Below are positions 17,732-27,429 of a stretch of DNA of 64,000 nt, in pieces. Position 1 is the stretch's first letter; each line of letters opens with the position of its first letter. A program made the translations under genes and the position numbers. The stretch is from the NCBI RefSeq assembly GCF_900105335.1, contig NZ_LT629770.1, positions 1,116,001-1,180,000 on the forward strand. The letters run 5' to 3'. A model generated the notes under the pieces. The model searched no databases. It saw nothing but the letters and a program-made list of their open reading frames with translations, and was not told where the DNA came from. The DNA comes from Microbacterium paraoxydans (GTDB taxonomy: Bacteria > Actinomycetota > Actinomycetes > Actinomycetales > Microbacteriaceae).

Positions 17732-19033
17732 ATGCAGGAATCCCTCCGGATCACCGCCAAGACGGTCGACCCCGGTCTGCTCGCTCTGCCCTGGTCGACG
17801 CCTCTGGAGAAGTGGCCGTCCGAGCACATCGTCTCGCTGCCCAAGGGCCTCTCCCGCCACCTCGTGCGCTTCGCGGACCTCTCCGGGCGGGTGGTGGCGG
17901 TCAAGGAGACGACGACGGAGATGGCGCGCCGGGAGTACGAGATGCTCGGAAACCTGTCGCGACTCGACGTGCCGTGCGTGGAACGCGTCGCGGTCATCGC
18001 GGGGCGCACCGACGCGGCGGGGGCGCCGCTCCCCGCCGCGCTGGTCACCTCGCATCTGCGCTTCTCGATGCCGTACCGGGCGCTCTTCACCCGGGTGCTC
18101 CGTCCGGACACGGCCACGCGCCTCGTCGACGCGCTGGCGCTCCTGCTCGTGCGCCTGCACAACGTCGGCTTCTACTGGGGCGACGTCTCCCTCTCGAACA
18201 CGCTCTTCCGCCGGGATGCCGGAGCCTTCGCGGCGTACCTCGTGGACGCGGAGACCGGCGAGCTGCACGAAGAGGGCCTCACCGACGGTCAGCGCGCCTA
18301 CGACCTGGACCTCGCGCGCACGAACATCGCCGGCGAGATCATGGACCTCGCCGCGGGCGGCCGCCTGGAGCACGGGGTCGACGCCGTCGCCATCGCGGAC
18401 GGCATCGTGTCGTCCTACCGCTCCCTCTGGGCCGAGCTCACCGCGCAGGAGTCCTTCTCCGCCGCCGAGACGTGGCGCATCACGGAACGCGTCGAGCGGC
18501 TCAACGCCCTCGGCTTCGACATCGACGAGATGTCGATGTCGACGACCGCCGACGGCACGGTCGTGGAGATCCAGCCCAAGGTCGTCGATGCCGGGCACCA
18601 CCAGCGCCGGCTCATCCGCCTCACCGGTCTCGACGTCGAGGAGAACCAGGCCCGGCGGCTCCTCAACGACCTCGACGAGTTCCGTGCCCGCTCCACCAAG
18701 CAGTGGGCGGACGAGGAGATGTACGCGCACGAGTGGCTCACCCGCGTCTTCGAGCCCGTCGTCCGCGCGATCCCCTACGACCTGCGCGCCAAGCTGGAGC
18801 CGGCCGAGGTGTTCCACCAGGTGCTGGAGCACCGCTGGTACCTGTCCCAGGCACAGGGCCGCTCGGTCGCCCTCGCGGAGGTGCTGACGAGCTACATCAA
18901 CGACGTGCTCCGCCACCGGCGCGACGAGGCCACCATCATGGGGCCGCCGACCGAGACGATGGGCCTCCCCGTCGTCACCGGCACGCTGGCGCTCGGCGAC
19001 GACGACGAGGTGGACTGGCGCGACCTCGTCTGA
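17732..19033 (+). CDS. DUF4032 kinase-like protein
   Basis: A 433-residue cytosolic protein of the actinobacterial DUF4032 family. The N-terminal half looks like a protein/lipopolysaccharide-kinase fold: VVAVKETTTEMARREYEML (lysine and glutamate of the N-lobe), LHNVGFYWGDVSLSNTLF (catalytic-loop Asp and Asn), then AYLVDAETGEL in the position of the DFG metal-binding motif. DUF4032 occupies the C-terminal half (about 230-400). The substrate is unknown. Start at 17732 behind CAGGAGCC. Confidence 0.88.
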   Translation: MQESLRITAKTVDPGLLALPWSTPLEKWPSEHIVSLPKGLSRHLVRFADLSGRVVAVKETTTEMARREYEMLGNLSRLDVPCVERVAVIAGRTDAAGAPLPAALVTSHLRFSMPYRALFTRVLRPDTATRLVDALALLLVRLHNVGFYWGDVSLSNTLFRRDAGAFAAYLVDAETGELHEEGLTDGQRAYDLDLARTNIAGEIMDLAAGGRLEHGVDAVAIADGIVSSYRSLWAELTAQESFSAAETWRITERVERLNALGFDIDEMSMSTTADGTVVEIQPKVVDAGHHQRRLIRLTGLDVEENQARRLLNDLDEFRARSTKQWADEEMYAHEWLTRVFEPVVRAIPYDLRAKLEPAEVFHQVLEHRWYLSQAQGRSVALAEVLTSYINDVLRHRRDEATIMGPPTETMGLPVVTGTLALGDDDEVDWRDLV

Positions 19034-19045
19034 GACCGTGCCCGC

Positions 19046-19067
19046 CCGTCGGCGCCGCGCCGGACGG
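19046..19067. terminator. Convergent-gene hairpin (weak terminator)
   Basis: CCGTC and GACGG enclose GGCG/CGCC with one bulged base, between the convergent DUF4032 and NAD(P)-binding genes. There is no clear T-tract. Confidence 0.4.
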
Positions 19068-19069
19068 CG

Positions 19070-19711
19070 TCAGTAGCCGACGGTGAACCGCTCGCGGTGG
19101 TGGTTGCCCTGCTCGATCTCGTCGACGATCGCGACGGCGAAGTCCGCCCCGGAGATGTACGACTTCCCGTCCTCGTCGCGGACGAGCACGTCACCGCCGT
19201 CCCGGTAGTGTCCGGTGCGCTCCCCCTCGGCCCACGGCCCGAAGACCTCGGCCGGGTGCACGAAGAACCAGTCCAGGCTCTCGGCCGTGCGCTCCAGGAG
19301 CGCGAGAGAGTCGATGCCGACCTGCGCCTCGTGCTTGTACTCCTCGGGGAACCCCTGATCGAACAGTCGGGGGCCACCGGGCGCGACGAGGCTGCCGCCC
19401 GCGCCGCCCACGACCCCGAGCCGGGTCTCGGTGCCGTCGAGCAGCGCGACCACGTTCGTCAGCGCCTCGAGGACACGGTCCTCCATGTCGCCACGCGGCG
19501 AGAGCGCGGAGACCACGGCATCGGCACCCGCGAACGCCTCAGTCAGCGTCGCGGGGTCGAGCGCCGACCCCTGCACGTACGCCGCACCCGCGACCGGATC
19601 CGCGGGGGTCGAGCGCGAGATGGCGACGACCGCGTGATCGCGGCTCACCGCCTCCGCGACGATGTGGCGTCCGGCGTAGCCGGTTCCTCCCAGGACGATG
19701 ATGCGGGCCAT
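19070..19711 (-). CDS. NAD(P)H-binding short-chain oxidoreductase-like protein
   Basis: A 213-residue Rossmann-fold protein: the glycine-rich dinucleotide motif GGTGYAGRHI (residues 8-17), the acidic strand AFAGADAVVSALSPRG, and the extended-SDR/NmrA-like segment EYKHEAQVGIDSLALLERT. It resembles YwnB/atypical SDR proteins, which bind NAD(P)H and act as reductases or redox sensors. Start at 19711 behind a GAGAGGAA ribosome binding site. It follows rlmB by 15 bases and may share its transcript. Confidence 0.87.
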   Translation of the reverse strand: MARIIVLGGTGYAGRHIVAEAVSRDHAVVAISRSTPADPVAGAAYVQGSALDPATLTEAFAGADAVVSALSPRGDMEDRVLEALTNVVALLDGTETRLGVVGGAGGSLVAPGGPRLFDQGFPEEYKHEAQVGIDSLALLERTAESLDWFFVHPAEVFGPWAEGERTGHYRDGGDVLVRDEDGKSYISGADFAVAIVDEIEQGNHHRERFTVGY

Positions 19712-19726
19712 GCGTGTTCCTCTCGG

Positions 19727-20731
19727 TCAGTCCGCGGCGCGGACGGTCGCGACCTGGTACAGCGCGACCGAGGCCGCGATGCCGGCGTTCAGCGACTCGG
19801 TCGCCGCGGAGATGGGGATGGAGACGATCTGGTCGCAGGTCTCGGTCACGAGGCGGGACAAGCCCTTGCCCTCCGAGCCCACGACGATGACGACGGGACG
19901 GTCCGCCAGCTCCAGCGCCGGCAGCGAGACGTCGCCGTCGCCGTCGAGCCCGAGCACGAACACGCCCTGCTTCTTGAACTCCTTGAGCTGCGTGGTGAGG
20001 TTCGACGCCAGCGCCACCGGGATGCGGGCGGCCGCGCCCGCACTGGTCTTCCACGCCGCGGAGTTCACACCGGCGGAACGACGCTGCGGCAGGATGATGC
20101 CGTGGCCGCCGAACGCCGCCGTTGAGCGGATGATCGCTCCGAGGTTGCGAGGGTCGGTGATCCCGTCGAGGGCGACGAACAGGGGCGTCTCGCCGCGATC
20201 GATGACCTCTTCCAGGAGGTCCTGCGGGTGGGCGTACTCGTACGGCGGCACCTTGAGGGCGACTCCCTGATGCACGCCGTCGAAGCCGGCCATGCGGTCG
20301 AGCTCCTGGCGGGTGACCTCGAGCACCGGGATGTCGCGGTGGGTCGCGATCGACAGCATCTCCTTGACGCGGTCGTCCATCTCGACGCGCTGCGCGATGT
20401 ACATCGCGGTCGCCGGGATCTTCGCGCGCAGCGCCTCGAGCACGGAGTTGCGCCCGGTGACCGTCTCGGTGTCGTTGGTGTTGTCCTTCGACCTGGCGTT
20501 GCGGTTCGGGTTGCCCCCGGAGGCGGGACGCCCTCCGGGCTTGCCCTTGCCGCCCGCAGCCGCGTAGCGCTCAGCCGCAGCCTTGCGCTTCCCGGCGGGG
20601 TGCCACGCGCGGTCCTCCGCCTTCGGCGTGGGGCCACGCCCTTCGAGCGCCTTGCGCCCGAGACCGCCCGTGCCCTTGGTCGGGCCCTTCTTGTTTCCCT
20701 TGCTCGCGCCGGGGCGCCCTGGCTTAGCCAT
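19727..20731 (-). CDS. rlmB: 23S rRNA (guanosine-2251-2'-O)-methyltransferase RlmB
   Basis: A 334-residue SpoU/TrmH-class methyltransferase. The first 85 residues are a Gly/Lys/Arg-rich basic extension, as in many actinobacterial homologues. An L30e-like substrate-binding domain follows (about 92-165), then the knotted SPOUT domain with [32 protein letters not shown] and [19 protein letters not shown]. It methylates G2251 of the 23S P-loop using S-adenosylmethionine. The start overlaps the end of cysS by eight bases, a common cysS-rlmB pairing. Confidence 0.95.
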   Translation of the reverse strand: MAKPGRPGASKGNKKGPTKGTGGLGRKALEGRGPTPKAEDRAWHPAGKRKAAAERYAAAGGKGKPGGRPASGGNPNRNARSKDNTNDTETVTGRNSVLEALRAKIPATAMYIAQRVEMDDRVKEMLSIATHRDIPVLEVTRQELDRMAGFDGVHQGVALKVPPYEYAHPQDLLEEVIDRGETPLFVALDGITDPRNLGAIIRSTAAFGGHGIILPQRRSAGVNSAAWKTSAGAAARIPVALASNLTTQLKEFKKQGVFVLGLDGDGDVSLPALELADRPVVIVVGSEGKGLSRLVTETCDQIVSIPISAATESLNAGIAASVALYQVATVRAAD

Positions 20732-22130
20732 CGATACTCCAATGAGTTCCGGCCGGAGTGTCCTCCAGCGTGATTCCTGCGGCGGTGATCGCGTCTCGGA
20801 TGCGATCCGCCGCCGCCCAGTCCTTCTCCGCGCGCGCGGTGGCGCGCTGCGCGATCATCTCCTGCACCAGCGCGTCCAGCGCCGCTGCCTGCGCATCCCC
20901 AGCGGCGCCGGATCCCGTGCGCGGGTTCAGACCGAGGATCCCGGTCATGGCGAGCACCGCCCGCGCCGCGTCCAGGGCCGTGCCGGTGTCGCCCGCGTCC
21001 AGCGCCGAGTTCCCGGCCCGCACGCTCTCGTGCACGACGGCCAGTGCCTGCGGCACGCCGAGGTCGTCGTCCATCGCCTCGACGAAGGCGTCAGGCAGGC
21101 TCCGCGCGTCCTCGGCACCGATCTCCTCGCCGGCCGCGCGGACTGCGCGATCGAGGAAGGAGCGGATACGGCCGAGCGCCGCGTCCGCCTCCGCCCAGGA
21201 CGATTCCGAGAGGTCGAGGCTCGATCGGTAGTGCGCGGCGGCGAGGGCGTAGCGCACGACCAGCGGGTCCCGCTCCGCGAGAACGTCCCGCGCGAGGGTG
21301 AAGTTGCCGAGGGATTTCGACATCTTCTGGCCGTCGACGGTCACGAGACCGTTGTGCACCCAGTAGCGGGCGAAGCCGTCACCCGCGGCCGTCGACTGCG
21401 CGAGCTCGTTCTCGTGATGAGGGAACCGCAGGTCGAGGCCGCCGCCGTGGATGTCGAACTCCGCACCGAGGTACCGCTTCGCCATGGCCGAGCACTCGAT
21501 GTGCCAGCCAGGACGCCCCGGCCCCCACGGCGACGCCCAGGTCGCATCGGCGGGCTCGTCGGGCTTGGCTCCCTTCCACAGGGCGAAGTCCTGGGGGTTG
21601 CGCTTGCCCCGCGGGTCGGCGTCCTGCGCCGCCTCCATCGCGTCCACCGACTGATGGGTGAGATCGCCGTAGGACGGCCAGGAGCGCACATCGAAGTAAA
21701 CGTCGCCCGACCCGTCGGGAGCGGGATACGCATGGCCCCGGTCGATGAGCAGCGCGATGAGCTCCTGCATCTGCGGGACGGAGGCCGTCGCCCGCGGCTC
21801 GTACGTGGGCGGCAGGATGCCGATGCCGGCGTAGGCCGCGGCGAACTCCTGCTCCATCCGGTAGGCGAGCGCCCACCACGGCTCGGCGTCCGTGGCGTTG
21901 GCGAGCACCTTGTCGTCGATGTCGGTGACGTTGCGCACGAAGGTCACTCGGCCGTGGCGGTGCGTCAGCCAGCGGCGCAGGAGATCGAAGCTCAGGGCCG
22001 CCCGGACATGGCCGATGTGCGGGCCGGACTGCACGGTGGGTCCGCACACGTACATCGTGATGTTCTCGGGATCGAGAGGCACGAAGTCGCGCAGCAGCTG
22101 TGCGCGGGTGTCGTAGAGGCGGAGAGTCAC
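20724..22130 (-). CDS. cysS: Cysteinyl-tRNA synthetase
   Basis: A 468-residue class I aminoacyl-tRNA synthetase. Zinc/cysteine site YVCGPTVQ (about 27-34), HIGH-type motif [10 protein letters not shown], the internal HHENELAQS, and KMSKS motif [11 protein letters not shown] (about residues 266-276) are all present, with an anticodon-binding helical region at the C-terminus. It charges tRNA-Cys. The GTG at 22130 has a TAGGCT box six bases upstream that overlaps the ispDF stop codon, so cysS-rlmB can be transcribed separately. Confidence 0.97.
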   Translation of the reverse strand: MTLRLYDTRAQLLRDFVPLDPENITMYVCGPTVQSGPHIGHVRAALSFDLLRRWLTHRHGRVTFVRNVTDIDDKVLANATDAEPWWALAYRMEQEFAAAYAGIGILPPTYEPRATASVPQMQELIALLIDRGHAYPAPDGSGDVYFDVRSWPSYGDLTHQSVDAMEAAQDADPRGKRNPQDFALWKGAKPDEPADATWASPWGPGRPGWHIECSAMAKRYLGAEFDIHGGGLDLRFPHHENELAQSTAAGDGFARYWVHNGLVTVDGQKMSKSLGNFTLARDVLAERDPLVVRYALAAAHYRSSLDLSESSWAEADAALGRIRSFLDRAVRAAGEEIGAEDARSLPDAFVEAMDDDLGVPQALAVVHESVRAGNSALDAGDTGTALDAARAVLAMTGILGLNPRTGSGAAGDAQAAALDALVQEMIAQRATARAEKDWAAADRIRDAITAAGITLEDTPAGTHWSIDG

Positions 22131-22136
22131 CGCTCA

Positions 22137-22142
22137 AGCCTA
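22137..22142 (-). promoter_or_regulatory. -10 box of a leaderless promoter (TAGGCT)
   Basis: TAGGCT on the minus strand, six bases before the cysS GTG. Its TAG is also the stop codon of ispDF. Confidence 0.5.
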
Positions 22143-23384
22143 CTCGGCGGGCGCTGAGAGACCCTGATCCGCTCGCGGGATGACGATCGCGACGGCCGTG
22201 ACCGCGATCCCCTCGCCCCGTCCGGGGAAGCCGAGGCCGTCGGTCGTCGTGGCCGTCACGGCCACCGGAGCACCCCCGAGCGCCGCCGACAGCACCGCCT
22301 CGGCCTCCCCGCGTCGTCCGCTGAACCGCGGACGATTGCCCTGGAACTGGACGGAAACGTTGCCGATCATGAACCCCGCCGCCGCCAGGAGCTCCGCGGT
22401 GCGGGAGAGGAAGACGTCGGCGTGCGCACCCGCATACTCCGGGTGAGCTGTACCGAAGTGCTCGCCGATGTCACCGAGCCCGGCGGCGCCGAGCAGGGCG
22501 TCGACGATCGCGTGGGCGACCGCGTCCCCGTCCGAATGCCCGGAGAGCGCGGGCTCCCCCGGCCATTCCAGCCCGGCCAGCCACAGCGCCCCGTCGCCGC
22601 CGAACCCATGCACGTCCGTGCCGATGCCCACGCGCGGCCCGAGCTCGGCGACAGCCGACGTGCGAGGCACGGAAGACGAGACGGGCGCGGTCGCGACGAG
22701 GAGGCGGGCGCGCTCCAGATCGGCAGGGGTGGTGATCTTGAACGAACGCTCGGAGCCGGGCACCAGCCGCACCGCGTGCCCCGCCGCGGCGAAGAGCGCC
22801 GCGTCATCCGTGTACTCGACGCCCTGGGCCGTCGCCTCCGTGTAAGCCGCTTCCAGCGGGCCACGCGGGAAACCCTGCGGCGTCTGCGCGGCCGCGAGTT
22901 CCGCACGATCCACGGTGCCCACGACGAGACCGTCCGCGACCCGCTTGAGTGTGTCCACGACCGGCAGGCTCGGTACGGCACCGGCGTCGCCGATCACGGC
23001 CGCCGCCACGGCGTCGATCACCTCGGGCGGGGTCAGCGCGCGCGCGGCGTCGTGCACGAGCACCGTGCTCACGTCCCCCCACAGCGCCGCGAGTCCGGCC
23101 GCGACGGATTCCTGCCGCGTCGCCCCTCCGGTGACCACGCGGCCCAGGTCGGCACGATCGCCGGCAGCCGCGAGCAGCTCGGTCTGCGCGTCGCCCTCGT
23201 ATCCCGCGGGGGCGACGACGATGACCTGCATGGGAGCCGCAGCGAACACGCCGTCGAGGGCGTGCCGCAGGATGGTCCGTCCGTCGATGCCGACGAAGGC
23301 CTTGGGCGCCCCCGCCTCGAGACGGGTGCCGGAACCGGCGGCGACGACGATGATCGCGGTGTGCGGGACGGGGAGGATGCTCAC
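22140..23384 (-). CDS. ispDF: Bifunctional IspD/IspF isoprenoid enzyme
   Basis: A 414-residue fusion of two non-mevalonate (MEP) pathway enzymes. Residues 1-235 are IspD (2-C-methyl-D-erythritol 4-phosphate cytidylyltransferase): [36 protein letters not shown]. Residues about 250-405 are IspF (2-C-methyl-D-erythritol 2,4-cyclodiphosphate synthase): [39 protein letters not shown] with the zinc ligands, and [16 protein letters not shown]. The intermediate enzyme IspE is not fused. The GTG start has a TAACGT box six bases upstream. It lies just downstream of carD, the usual actinobacterial order. Confidence 0.95.
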   Translation of the reverse strand: MSILPVPHTAIIVVAAGSGTRLEAGAPKAFVGIDGRTILRHALDGVFAAAPMQVIVVAPAGYEGDAQTELLAAAGDRADLGRVVTGGATRQESVAAGLAALWGDVSTVLVHDAARALTPPEVIDAVAAAVIGDAGAVPSLPVVDTLKRVADGLVVGTVDRAELAAAQTPQGFPRGPLEAAYTEATAQGVEYTDDAALFAAAGHAVRLVPGSERSFKITTPADLERARLLVATAPVSSSVPRTSAVAELGPRVGIGTDVHGFGGDGALWLAGLEWPGEPALSGHSDGDAVAHAIVDALLGAAGLGDIGEHFGTAHPEYAGAHADVFLSRTAELLAAAGFMIGNVSVQFQGNRPRFSGRRGEAEAVLSAALGGAPVAVTATTTDGLGFPGRGEGIAVTAVAIVIPRADQGLSAPAE

Positions 23385-23390
23385 AGCTTC

Positions 23391-23396
23391 ACGTTA
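23391..23396 (-). promoter_or_regulatory. -10 box of a leaderless promoter (TAACGT)
   Basis: TAACGT on the minus strand, six bases before the ispDF GTG and downstream of the carD terminator. Confidence 0.5.
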
Positions 23397-23412
23397 CCCG
23401 CGGGAACGACGA

Positions 23413-23438
23413 AAGGCGGGTGCCGAAGCACCCGCCTT
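23413..23438 (-). terminator. Rho-independent terminator after carD
   Basis: A perfect 11-bp stem AAGGCGGGTGC with a CGAA tetraloop, ending in TT. It separates carD from ispDF. Confidence 0.8.
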
Positions 23439-23452
23439 CCGTGAAGGACGTC

Positions 23453-23935
23453 TCAGGACGCGAGGACCTCGTCGAGCAGCGCGCCCGCCTTGTCCTCGTC
23501 GATCTTCTCGGCCAGTGCCAGCTCCGAGATGAGGATCTGCCGGGCCTTGGCCAGCATCCGCTTCTCGCCCGCGGACAGGCCGCGGTCCTGGTCGCGACGC
23601 CAGAGGTCGCGCACGACCTCGCTCACCTTGATGACATCGCCGGACGCGAGCTTCTCCAGGTTCGCCTTGTACCGGCGCGACCAGTTGGTGGGCTCCTCGG
23701 TGAACGGCGCACGCAGCACCTCGAACACGTGGTCGCGGCCCTCCTTGCCGATCACGTCGCGAACGCCGACGAGGTCGACGTTCTCGGCCGGAACCTCGAT
23801 GATGAGATCACCCTGCGTGACGTTGAGCTTCAGGTACTTCTTCGCCTCGCCCTTGATGATGCGCTCCTTGACCTCGATGATGGTCGCAGCGCCATGGTGC
23901 GGATAGACGACGGTCTCGCCAACCTCAAAAAGCAT
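23453..23935 (-). CDS. carD: CarD-family transcription regulator
   Basis: A 160-residue protein that binds RNA polymerase and stabilises open promoter complexes. The N-terminal RNA-polymerase-interacting Tudor-like domain ([19 protein letters not shown], about 1-65) and the helical DNA-binding domain with the minor-groove tryptophan in [22 protein letters not shown] (about 95-150) are clear. The start at 23935 matches the conserved N-terminus. A longer in-frame start would add 12 unrelated residues. A GAAAGGA ribosome binding site and a TATCCT -10 box lie upstream. Confidence 0.96.
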   Translation of the reverse strand: MLFEVGETVVYPHHGAATIIEVKERIIKGEAKKYLKLNVTQGDLIIEVPAENVDLVGVRDVIGKEGRDHVFEVLRAPFTEEPTNWSRRYKANLEKLASGDVIKVSEVVRDLWRRDQDRGLSAGEKRMLAKARQILISELALAEKIDEDKAGALLDEVLAS

Positions 23936-23961
23936 AAAAACATGTCCTTTCGGCAACCTCA

Positions 23962-23967
23962 AGGATA
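23962..23967 (-). promoter_or_regulatory. -10 box of the carD promoter (TATCCT)
   Basis: TATCCT on the minus strand would give a leader of about 20 bases containing the GAAAGGA ribosome binding site of carD. No clear -35 hexamer at 16-18 bases. Confidence 0.45.
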
Positions 23968-24028
23968 CCACAGGGGATATGCGCTAAGGTTCGCGCTCCC
24001 TGTTCCCTGCGCGCTCCCGACTTACCCA

Positions 24029-24034
24029 TAGAAT
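24029..24034 (+). promoter_or_regulatory. -10 box of the lipoprotein gene (TAGAAT)
   Basis: TAGAAT would start a leader of about 28 bases containing the AGGAGG ribosome binding site of the gene at 24069. It is divergent from the carD promoter. Confidence 0.45.
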
Positions 24035-24068
24035 GGGAGGGATATCCCGTCGGACCTCAGGAGGACCC

Positions 24069-24539
24069 GTGAAATCGCGCCTTGTCGCGTCTGCCGCCAT
24101 CAGCGCCCTCGTTCTGCTCGGCGCGACCGGGTGCACGTTCATCACGCCGCAGTCGACGAAGATCGAGTACGCGGCCTCCGACGGCGTGAACGTCTCCGAT
24201 CAGGACGGCCCCATCGCCGTGCGCAACGCCCTGATCATCGCGAACGAGGACGGCACGGTCGGCAACTTCGTCGGCGCCGTGGTCAACCCGTCGCAGGACC
24301 GCGCCACCCTGACGGTGTCGCTGGAGGGCGGCGATCCCTTCAAGATCACGGTGCCCGCCGGCGGAAGGATCAGCTTCGGCGCCGACGAGGAGCCCGTGGA
24401 GATCACGGGACTCGACACCATGCCCGGCGCGACCGTCGCGATGCACTTCCAGTCCGGCGACTCCGCCGGTGTGACGACCGAGATCCCGGTCCTCGACGGC
24501 ACCCTGCCGTACTACTCGGACCTCGCTCCCCAGGACTGA
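24069..24539 (+). CDS. Putative lipoprotein
   Basis: A 156-residue exported protein. A short basic N-terminus (MKSRLVAS), a hydrophobic stretch and LLGATGC at about residues 17-23 form a probable lipobox, so the mature protein would be lipid-anchored at Cys23. The rest is a beta-rich domain (VGNFVGAVVNPSQDRATLTVSLEGG, ISFGADEEPVEITGL). No family is recognised with confidence. Similar DUF-type lipoproteins sit next to carD or regX3 in Microbacteriaceae. The GTG start follows AGGAGGACCC. Confidence 0.75.
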   Translation: MKSRLVASAAISALVLLGATGCTFITPQSTKIEYAASDGVNVSDQDGPIAVRNALIIANEDGTVGNFVGAVVNPSQDRATLTVSLEGGDPFKITVPAGGRISFGADEEPVEITGLDTMPGATVAMHFQSGDSAGVTTEIPVLDGTLPYYSDLAPQD

Positions 24540-24553
24540 GTCCCAGAGTCGAG

Positions 24554-24585
24554 GAGAGGCCGGCACCCGTGGGTGCTGGCCTCTC
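24554..24585. terminator. Bidirectional terminator
   Basis: A 14-bp stem (GAGAGGCCGGCACC with one G-T wobble) between the convergent lipoprotein and regX3 genes. Confidence 0.75.
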
Positions 24586-24595
24586 GCGTCTGTCA

Positions 24596-25279
24596 TCAGC
24601 CCTCGAAGCGATACCCGAGGCCGCGGACGGTCACGAGCATCACCGGCTCGCTGGGGTTCTCCTCGATCCGCGAGCGGATGCGCTTGATGTGCACGTCGAG
24701 CGTCTTGGTGTCGCCGAAGTAGTCGCTCCCCCACACCCGGTCGATGAGCTGGCCCCGCGTGAGCACCCGGCCGGAGTTGCGCATCAGCACCTCCAGCAGC
24801 TCGAACTCCTTCAGCGGCATGTTGATCTGCTCGCCGGCCACCGCCACCGTGTGCCGATCGATGTCGAGCGAGACGCGCCCGCCCTCCAGCACCCGTTCGT
24901 CCAACTCGCCCTCGGCCTGCACGACGCGTCGCAGCACCGCCCGCATCCGGGCGAGGAGCTCCCGCGACGAGTAGGGCTTGGTGATGTAGTCGTCCGCTCC
25001 GAGTTCGAGTCCCACGACGATGTCGACCTCGGAGTCCTTGGCGGTCAGCATGATGATCGGCACGGCGGACGTCGAGCGGATCTGACGGCACACCTCGGTC
25101 CCCGGCATCCCCGGCAGCATGAGGTCGAGGAGCACGATGTCGGCGCCGCGCTCCCGGAACGCCGTCAGCGCACCGGGACCGTCCTCGGCGATCTCGACCT
25201 CGTAGCCCTCGCGGCGCAGCAGGTACGCGAGGGGGTCGGCGAGGTCGGGCTCGTCTTCGACGAGAAGGATGCGGGTCAT
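24596..25279 (-). CDS. regX3: Phosphate-responsive response regulator RegX3/PhoP type
   Basis: A 227-residue OmpR/PhoB regulator. The receiver has E8-D9 and the phospho-acceptor D52 (IVLLDLMLPGMPG), TAKD and VVGLELGADDYITKPYSSREL. The winged helix has INMPLKEFELLEVLMRNSGRVLTRGQLIDRVWGSDYFGDTKTLDVHIKRIRSRIE, very close to mycobacterial RegX3 and streptomycete PhoP. It is co-transcribed with senX3 (ATGA overlap) and sits opposite phoU, so phosphate-starvation control is likely. Start at 25279 before TRILLVEDEP. Confidence 0.93.
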   Translation of the reverse strand: MTRILLVEDEPDLADPLAYLLRREGYEVEIAEDGPGALTAFRERGADIVLLDLMLPGMPGTEVCRQIRSTSAVPIIMLTAKDSEVDIVVGLELGADDYITKPYSSRELLARMRAVLRRVVQAEGELDERVLEGGRVSLDIDRHTVAVAGEQINMPLKEFELLEVLMRNSGRVLTRGQLIDRVWGSDYFGDTKTLDVHIKRIRSRIEENPSEPVMLVTVRGLGYRFEG

Positions 25280-26499
25280 GCGGTCTCTCCGTTTCGGACG
25301 CGCGTCGCCCCGGTCGCGGGGGCGCCCTTGCGTGCGCGCTTCTTCTTGCTCTTCTTGCCCTGCCCGCTGTTCGCGGGGGCGTCGATGCGAGGCAGGCGGA
25401 TGGTGAACGTCGATCCTCGGCCGGGGCGCGACCACAGCCGCACCTCTCCCCCGTGCCGCTGAGTGGCATGCTTGACGATGGACAGCCCGAGGCCGGTGCC
25501 GCCGGTGCGCCGCGAGCGGGCTTCGTCGGCACGGTAGAACCGCTCGAAGATGCGCTCGCGATCGGCCTCGGCGATCCCGATGCCCTGGTCGGACACGGCG
25601 ATCTCCACGACGTCGTCGTCGGCCTTCACCCCGACGCCCACCCGGGAGCCGCGGGGCGAGTAGACGATCGCGTTGGCGATGAGGTTGCCGACGGCCTCGA
25701 TGAGGATCTGCGCGTCACCGCGGACCCAGACGCCGCGGTCGCCGCCGCGGGCGAGCTCCACACCGGCGGAGTCGGCCTGCACGACATGGGCTTCGATCGA
25801 GGAGGCGATGACCTCGTCGATCGAGACGGGGGCGACCTCGGTCAGCCCGTCCTCCGCCTGCAGCCGGGACAGGCTCATGATGCGTCCGGTGAGCTGACCG
25901 AGCCGGCCCGCCTCCGCCGAGATCCGGGACGCGAACGCCCGCACCTGGGCGGGATCGTCGGCGGCGGACTCGATGGCCTCGGCGAGCAGGCTCACGGCCC
26001 CGACGGGCGTCTTGAGCTCGTGGCTCGTGTTGGCCACGAAGTCACGGCGCATCTGGTCGAGGCGCTCCTGCTCGGTCACGTCGCGGATGATGAGGAGCAC
26101 GAGGCGCGTGCCGATGGCGCTCGCCCTGGCCGACACGAGGCGCGGGTCGAGGCTGAGACCGCCGCGGGTGATGCGCAGCGACTCGGTCGCCGTCTCCCCC
26201 GTCGAGCGGACGCCCCGCACGAGCTGCCGGAGCTCCGGGTTCTCGAGCGTCGATCCGACCTCGATCCCGAACCGTGCGGCGGCTTTCGACGTGGCGAGCA
26301 CGAGGCCGGAGACGTCGACGACGCACGCGGCGTCGTCCATGCTGCGCAGCACGTCGGTGATCCCGGGCGGGATCGTCATCGATGTCTCCTCCTCCGCCCG
26401 CGCCCGCGCCCGATAGGCCCAGACGACGAGGAGGGAGAGGCCCACCCCGATCGCCAACCCGATGGCGAGGGAGGACAGCGCGAGCTGCGGCAGGGTCAT
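25276..26499 (-). CDS. senX3: Sensor histidine kinase SenX3/PhoR type
   Basis: A 407-residue kinase: an N-terminal membrane helix (about 3-27) with a basic cytoplasmic border, a PAS-like domain (about 40-140, MDDAACVVDVSGLVLATSKAA), HisKA with the phospho-accepting histidine near residue 160 (FVANTSHELKTPVGAVSLLAEAI), HATPase_c with NLIANAIVYSPRG, DQGIGIAEADRERIFERFYR and GGTGLGLSIVKH, and a Lys-rich tail (KKSKKKRARKG). The divergent phoU gene matches the SenX3-RegX3-PhoU arrangement that senses phosphate through the Pst transporter. Start at 26499, with a TACGCT box six bases upstream. Confidence 0.93.
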   Translation of the reverse strand: MTLPQLALSSLAIGLAIGVGLSLLVVWAYRARARAEEETSMTIPPGITDVLRSMDDAACVVDVSGLVLATSKAAARFGIEVGSTLENPELRQLVRGVRSTGETATESLRITRGGLSLDPRLVSARASAIGTRLVLLIIRDVTEQERLDQMRRDFVANTSHELKTPVGAVSLLAEAIESAADDPAQVRAFASRISAEAGRLGQLTGRIMSLSRLQAEDGLTEVAPVSIDEVIASSIEAHVVQADSAGVELARGGDRGVWVRGDAQILIEAVGNLIANAIVYSPRGSRVGVGVKADDDVVEIAVSDQGIGIAEADRERIFERFYRADEARSRRTGGTGLGLSIVKHATQRHGGEVRLWSRPGRGSTFTIRLPRIDAPANSGQGKKSKKKRARKGAPATGATRVRNGETA

Positions 26500-26505
26500 G
26501 ACTCC

Positions 26506-26511
26506 AGCGTA
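26506..26511 (-). promoter_or_regulatory. -10 box of the senX3 promoter (TACGCT)
   Basis: TACGCT on the minus strand, six bases before the senX3 ATG. A single GTTCACC half-site (26518-26524), the core of actinobacterial PHO boxes, lies next to it. No second copy at an 11-base step is seen. Confidence 0.5.
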
Positions 26512-26713
26512 GAGCGCGTTCACCGTCGATCCGGCGGGTTTCCGCGCCATCCCGGGGAGCGGAGACGTACTATTCACTCGCCGGGCACCGTTCGTTAACC
26601 TTCGGAGCAGACAATCGCTTCAGGCCTGCGCGCGCGCAGTCCTCACCCCTGCGGACGCCCCGCCGCCCCGCGCTGGACCGTCAGCCGGATCCGAACGAAA
26701 GGTTGCGCCCACC

Positions 26714-27412
26714 ATGCGCGAAGTCTTCCACCAGTCCCTCGAGGACCTGCAGTCCCGCCTCGTCGAGATCGCCGAGCTCGTCACCGTCTCCATCGACAAG
26801 GCCACCCGCGCGTTCGCCACGAGCGACGTCGCGCTGGCCGAGGAGGTCATCGCCGACGACGCCAAGATCGACGAGCTCGCGGTCGCGCTGGACGAGCAGG
26901 CCATCGAGATCCTCGCCCGACAGCAGCCGGTCGCGCGCGACCTCCGGATCGTCGTCACGGCGCTCCGCGTCAGCGCGTCCCTGGAGCGGATGGGCGACAT
27001 GTCCGAGCACATCGCCCAGCTCGCCCGCCTGCGCTTCCCGGAGCGCGCGATCCCGAAGGGCCTCAAGGGCACGTTCGTGAAGATGGGCGAGCTCGACGTG
27101 GAGATCTCCCGCACGCTCACGGAGCTCCTCCGCACCCAGGACCTGAAGTTCGCGGATGCCATCCGCAACGCCGATGACGACGTCGATGAGCTGCACGCCA
27201 GCGTCTTCGAGAAGGTGCTCAGCGACAACTGGAAGGGCGAGGCCGTCGCCACGGTCGATGCGACGCTCGCGAGCCGGTACCACGAGCGCTTCGCGGACCA
27301 CGCGGTCGCCGTCGCCAAGAAGGTCGTCTACCTCGCGACGGGCGACTGGCACGTCGAGGAGGAGGACATCGCCCTCGCGGTGGAGCAGCAGGAGCAGCTC
27401 GGCCACGCCTGA
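26714..27412 (+). CDS. phoU: Phosphate signalling protein PhoU
   Basis: A 232-residue all-helical protein with two PhoU repeats (about 10-95 and 115-205), each with an acidic metal-binding helix: RDLRIVVTALRVSASLERMGDMSEHIAQLAR in the first and RYHERFADHAVAVAKKVVYLATGDW in the second. PhoU links the PstSCAB transporter to its sensor kinase and represses the Pho response when phosphate is plentiful. It faces senX3-regX3 across about 210 bases. A TACTAT -10-like box at 26568 would give a long leader. A GAACGAAAGG sequence is the nearest ribosome binding site. Confidence 0.95.
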   Translation: MREVFHQSLEDLQSRLVEIAELVTVSIDKATRAFATSDVALAEEVIADDAKIDELAVALDEQAIEILARQQPVARDLRIVVTALRVSASLERMGDMSEHIAQLARLRFPERAIPKGLKGTFVKMGELDVEISRTLTELLRTQDLKFADAIRNADDDVDELHASVFEKVLSDNWKGEAVATVDATLASRYHERFADHAVAVAKKVVYLATGDWHVEEEDIALAVEQQEQLGHA

Positions 27413-27429
27413 CCGAGCCCCCGCCTTAT

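Noticed and set aside
26500..26714. A full PHO box between senX3 and phoU
   Set aside because: Only one GTTCACC half-site is present. No second copy at an 11-base step is visible.
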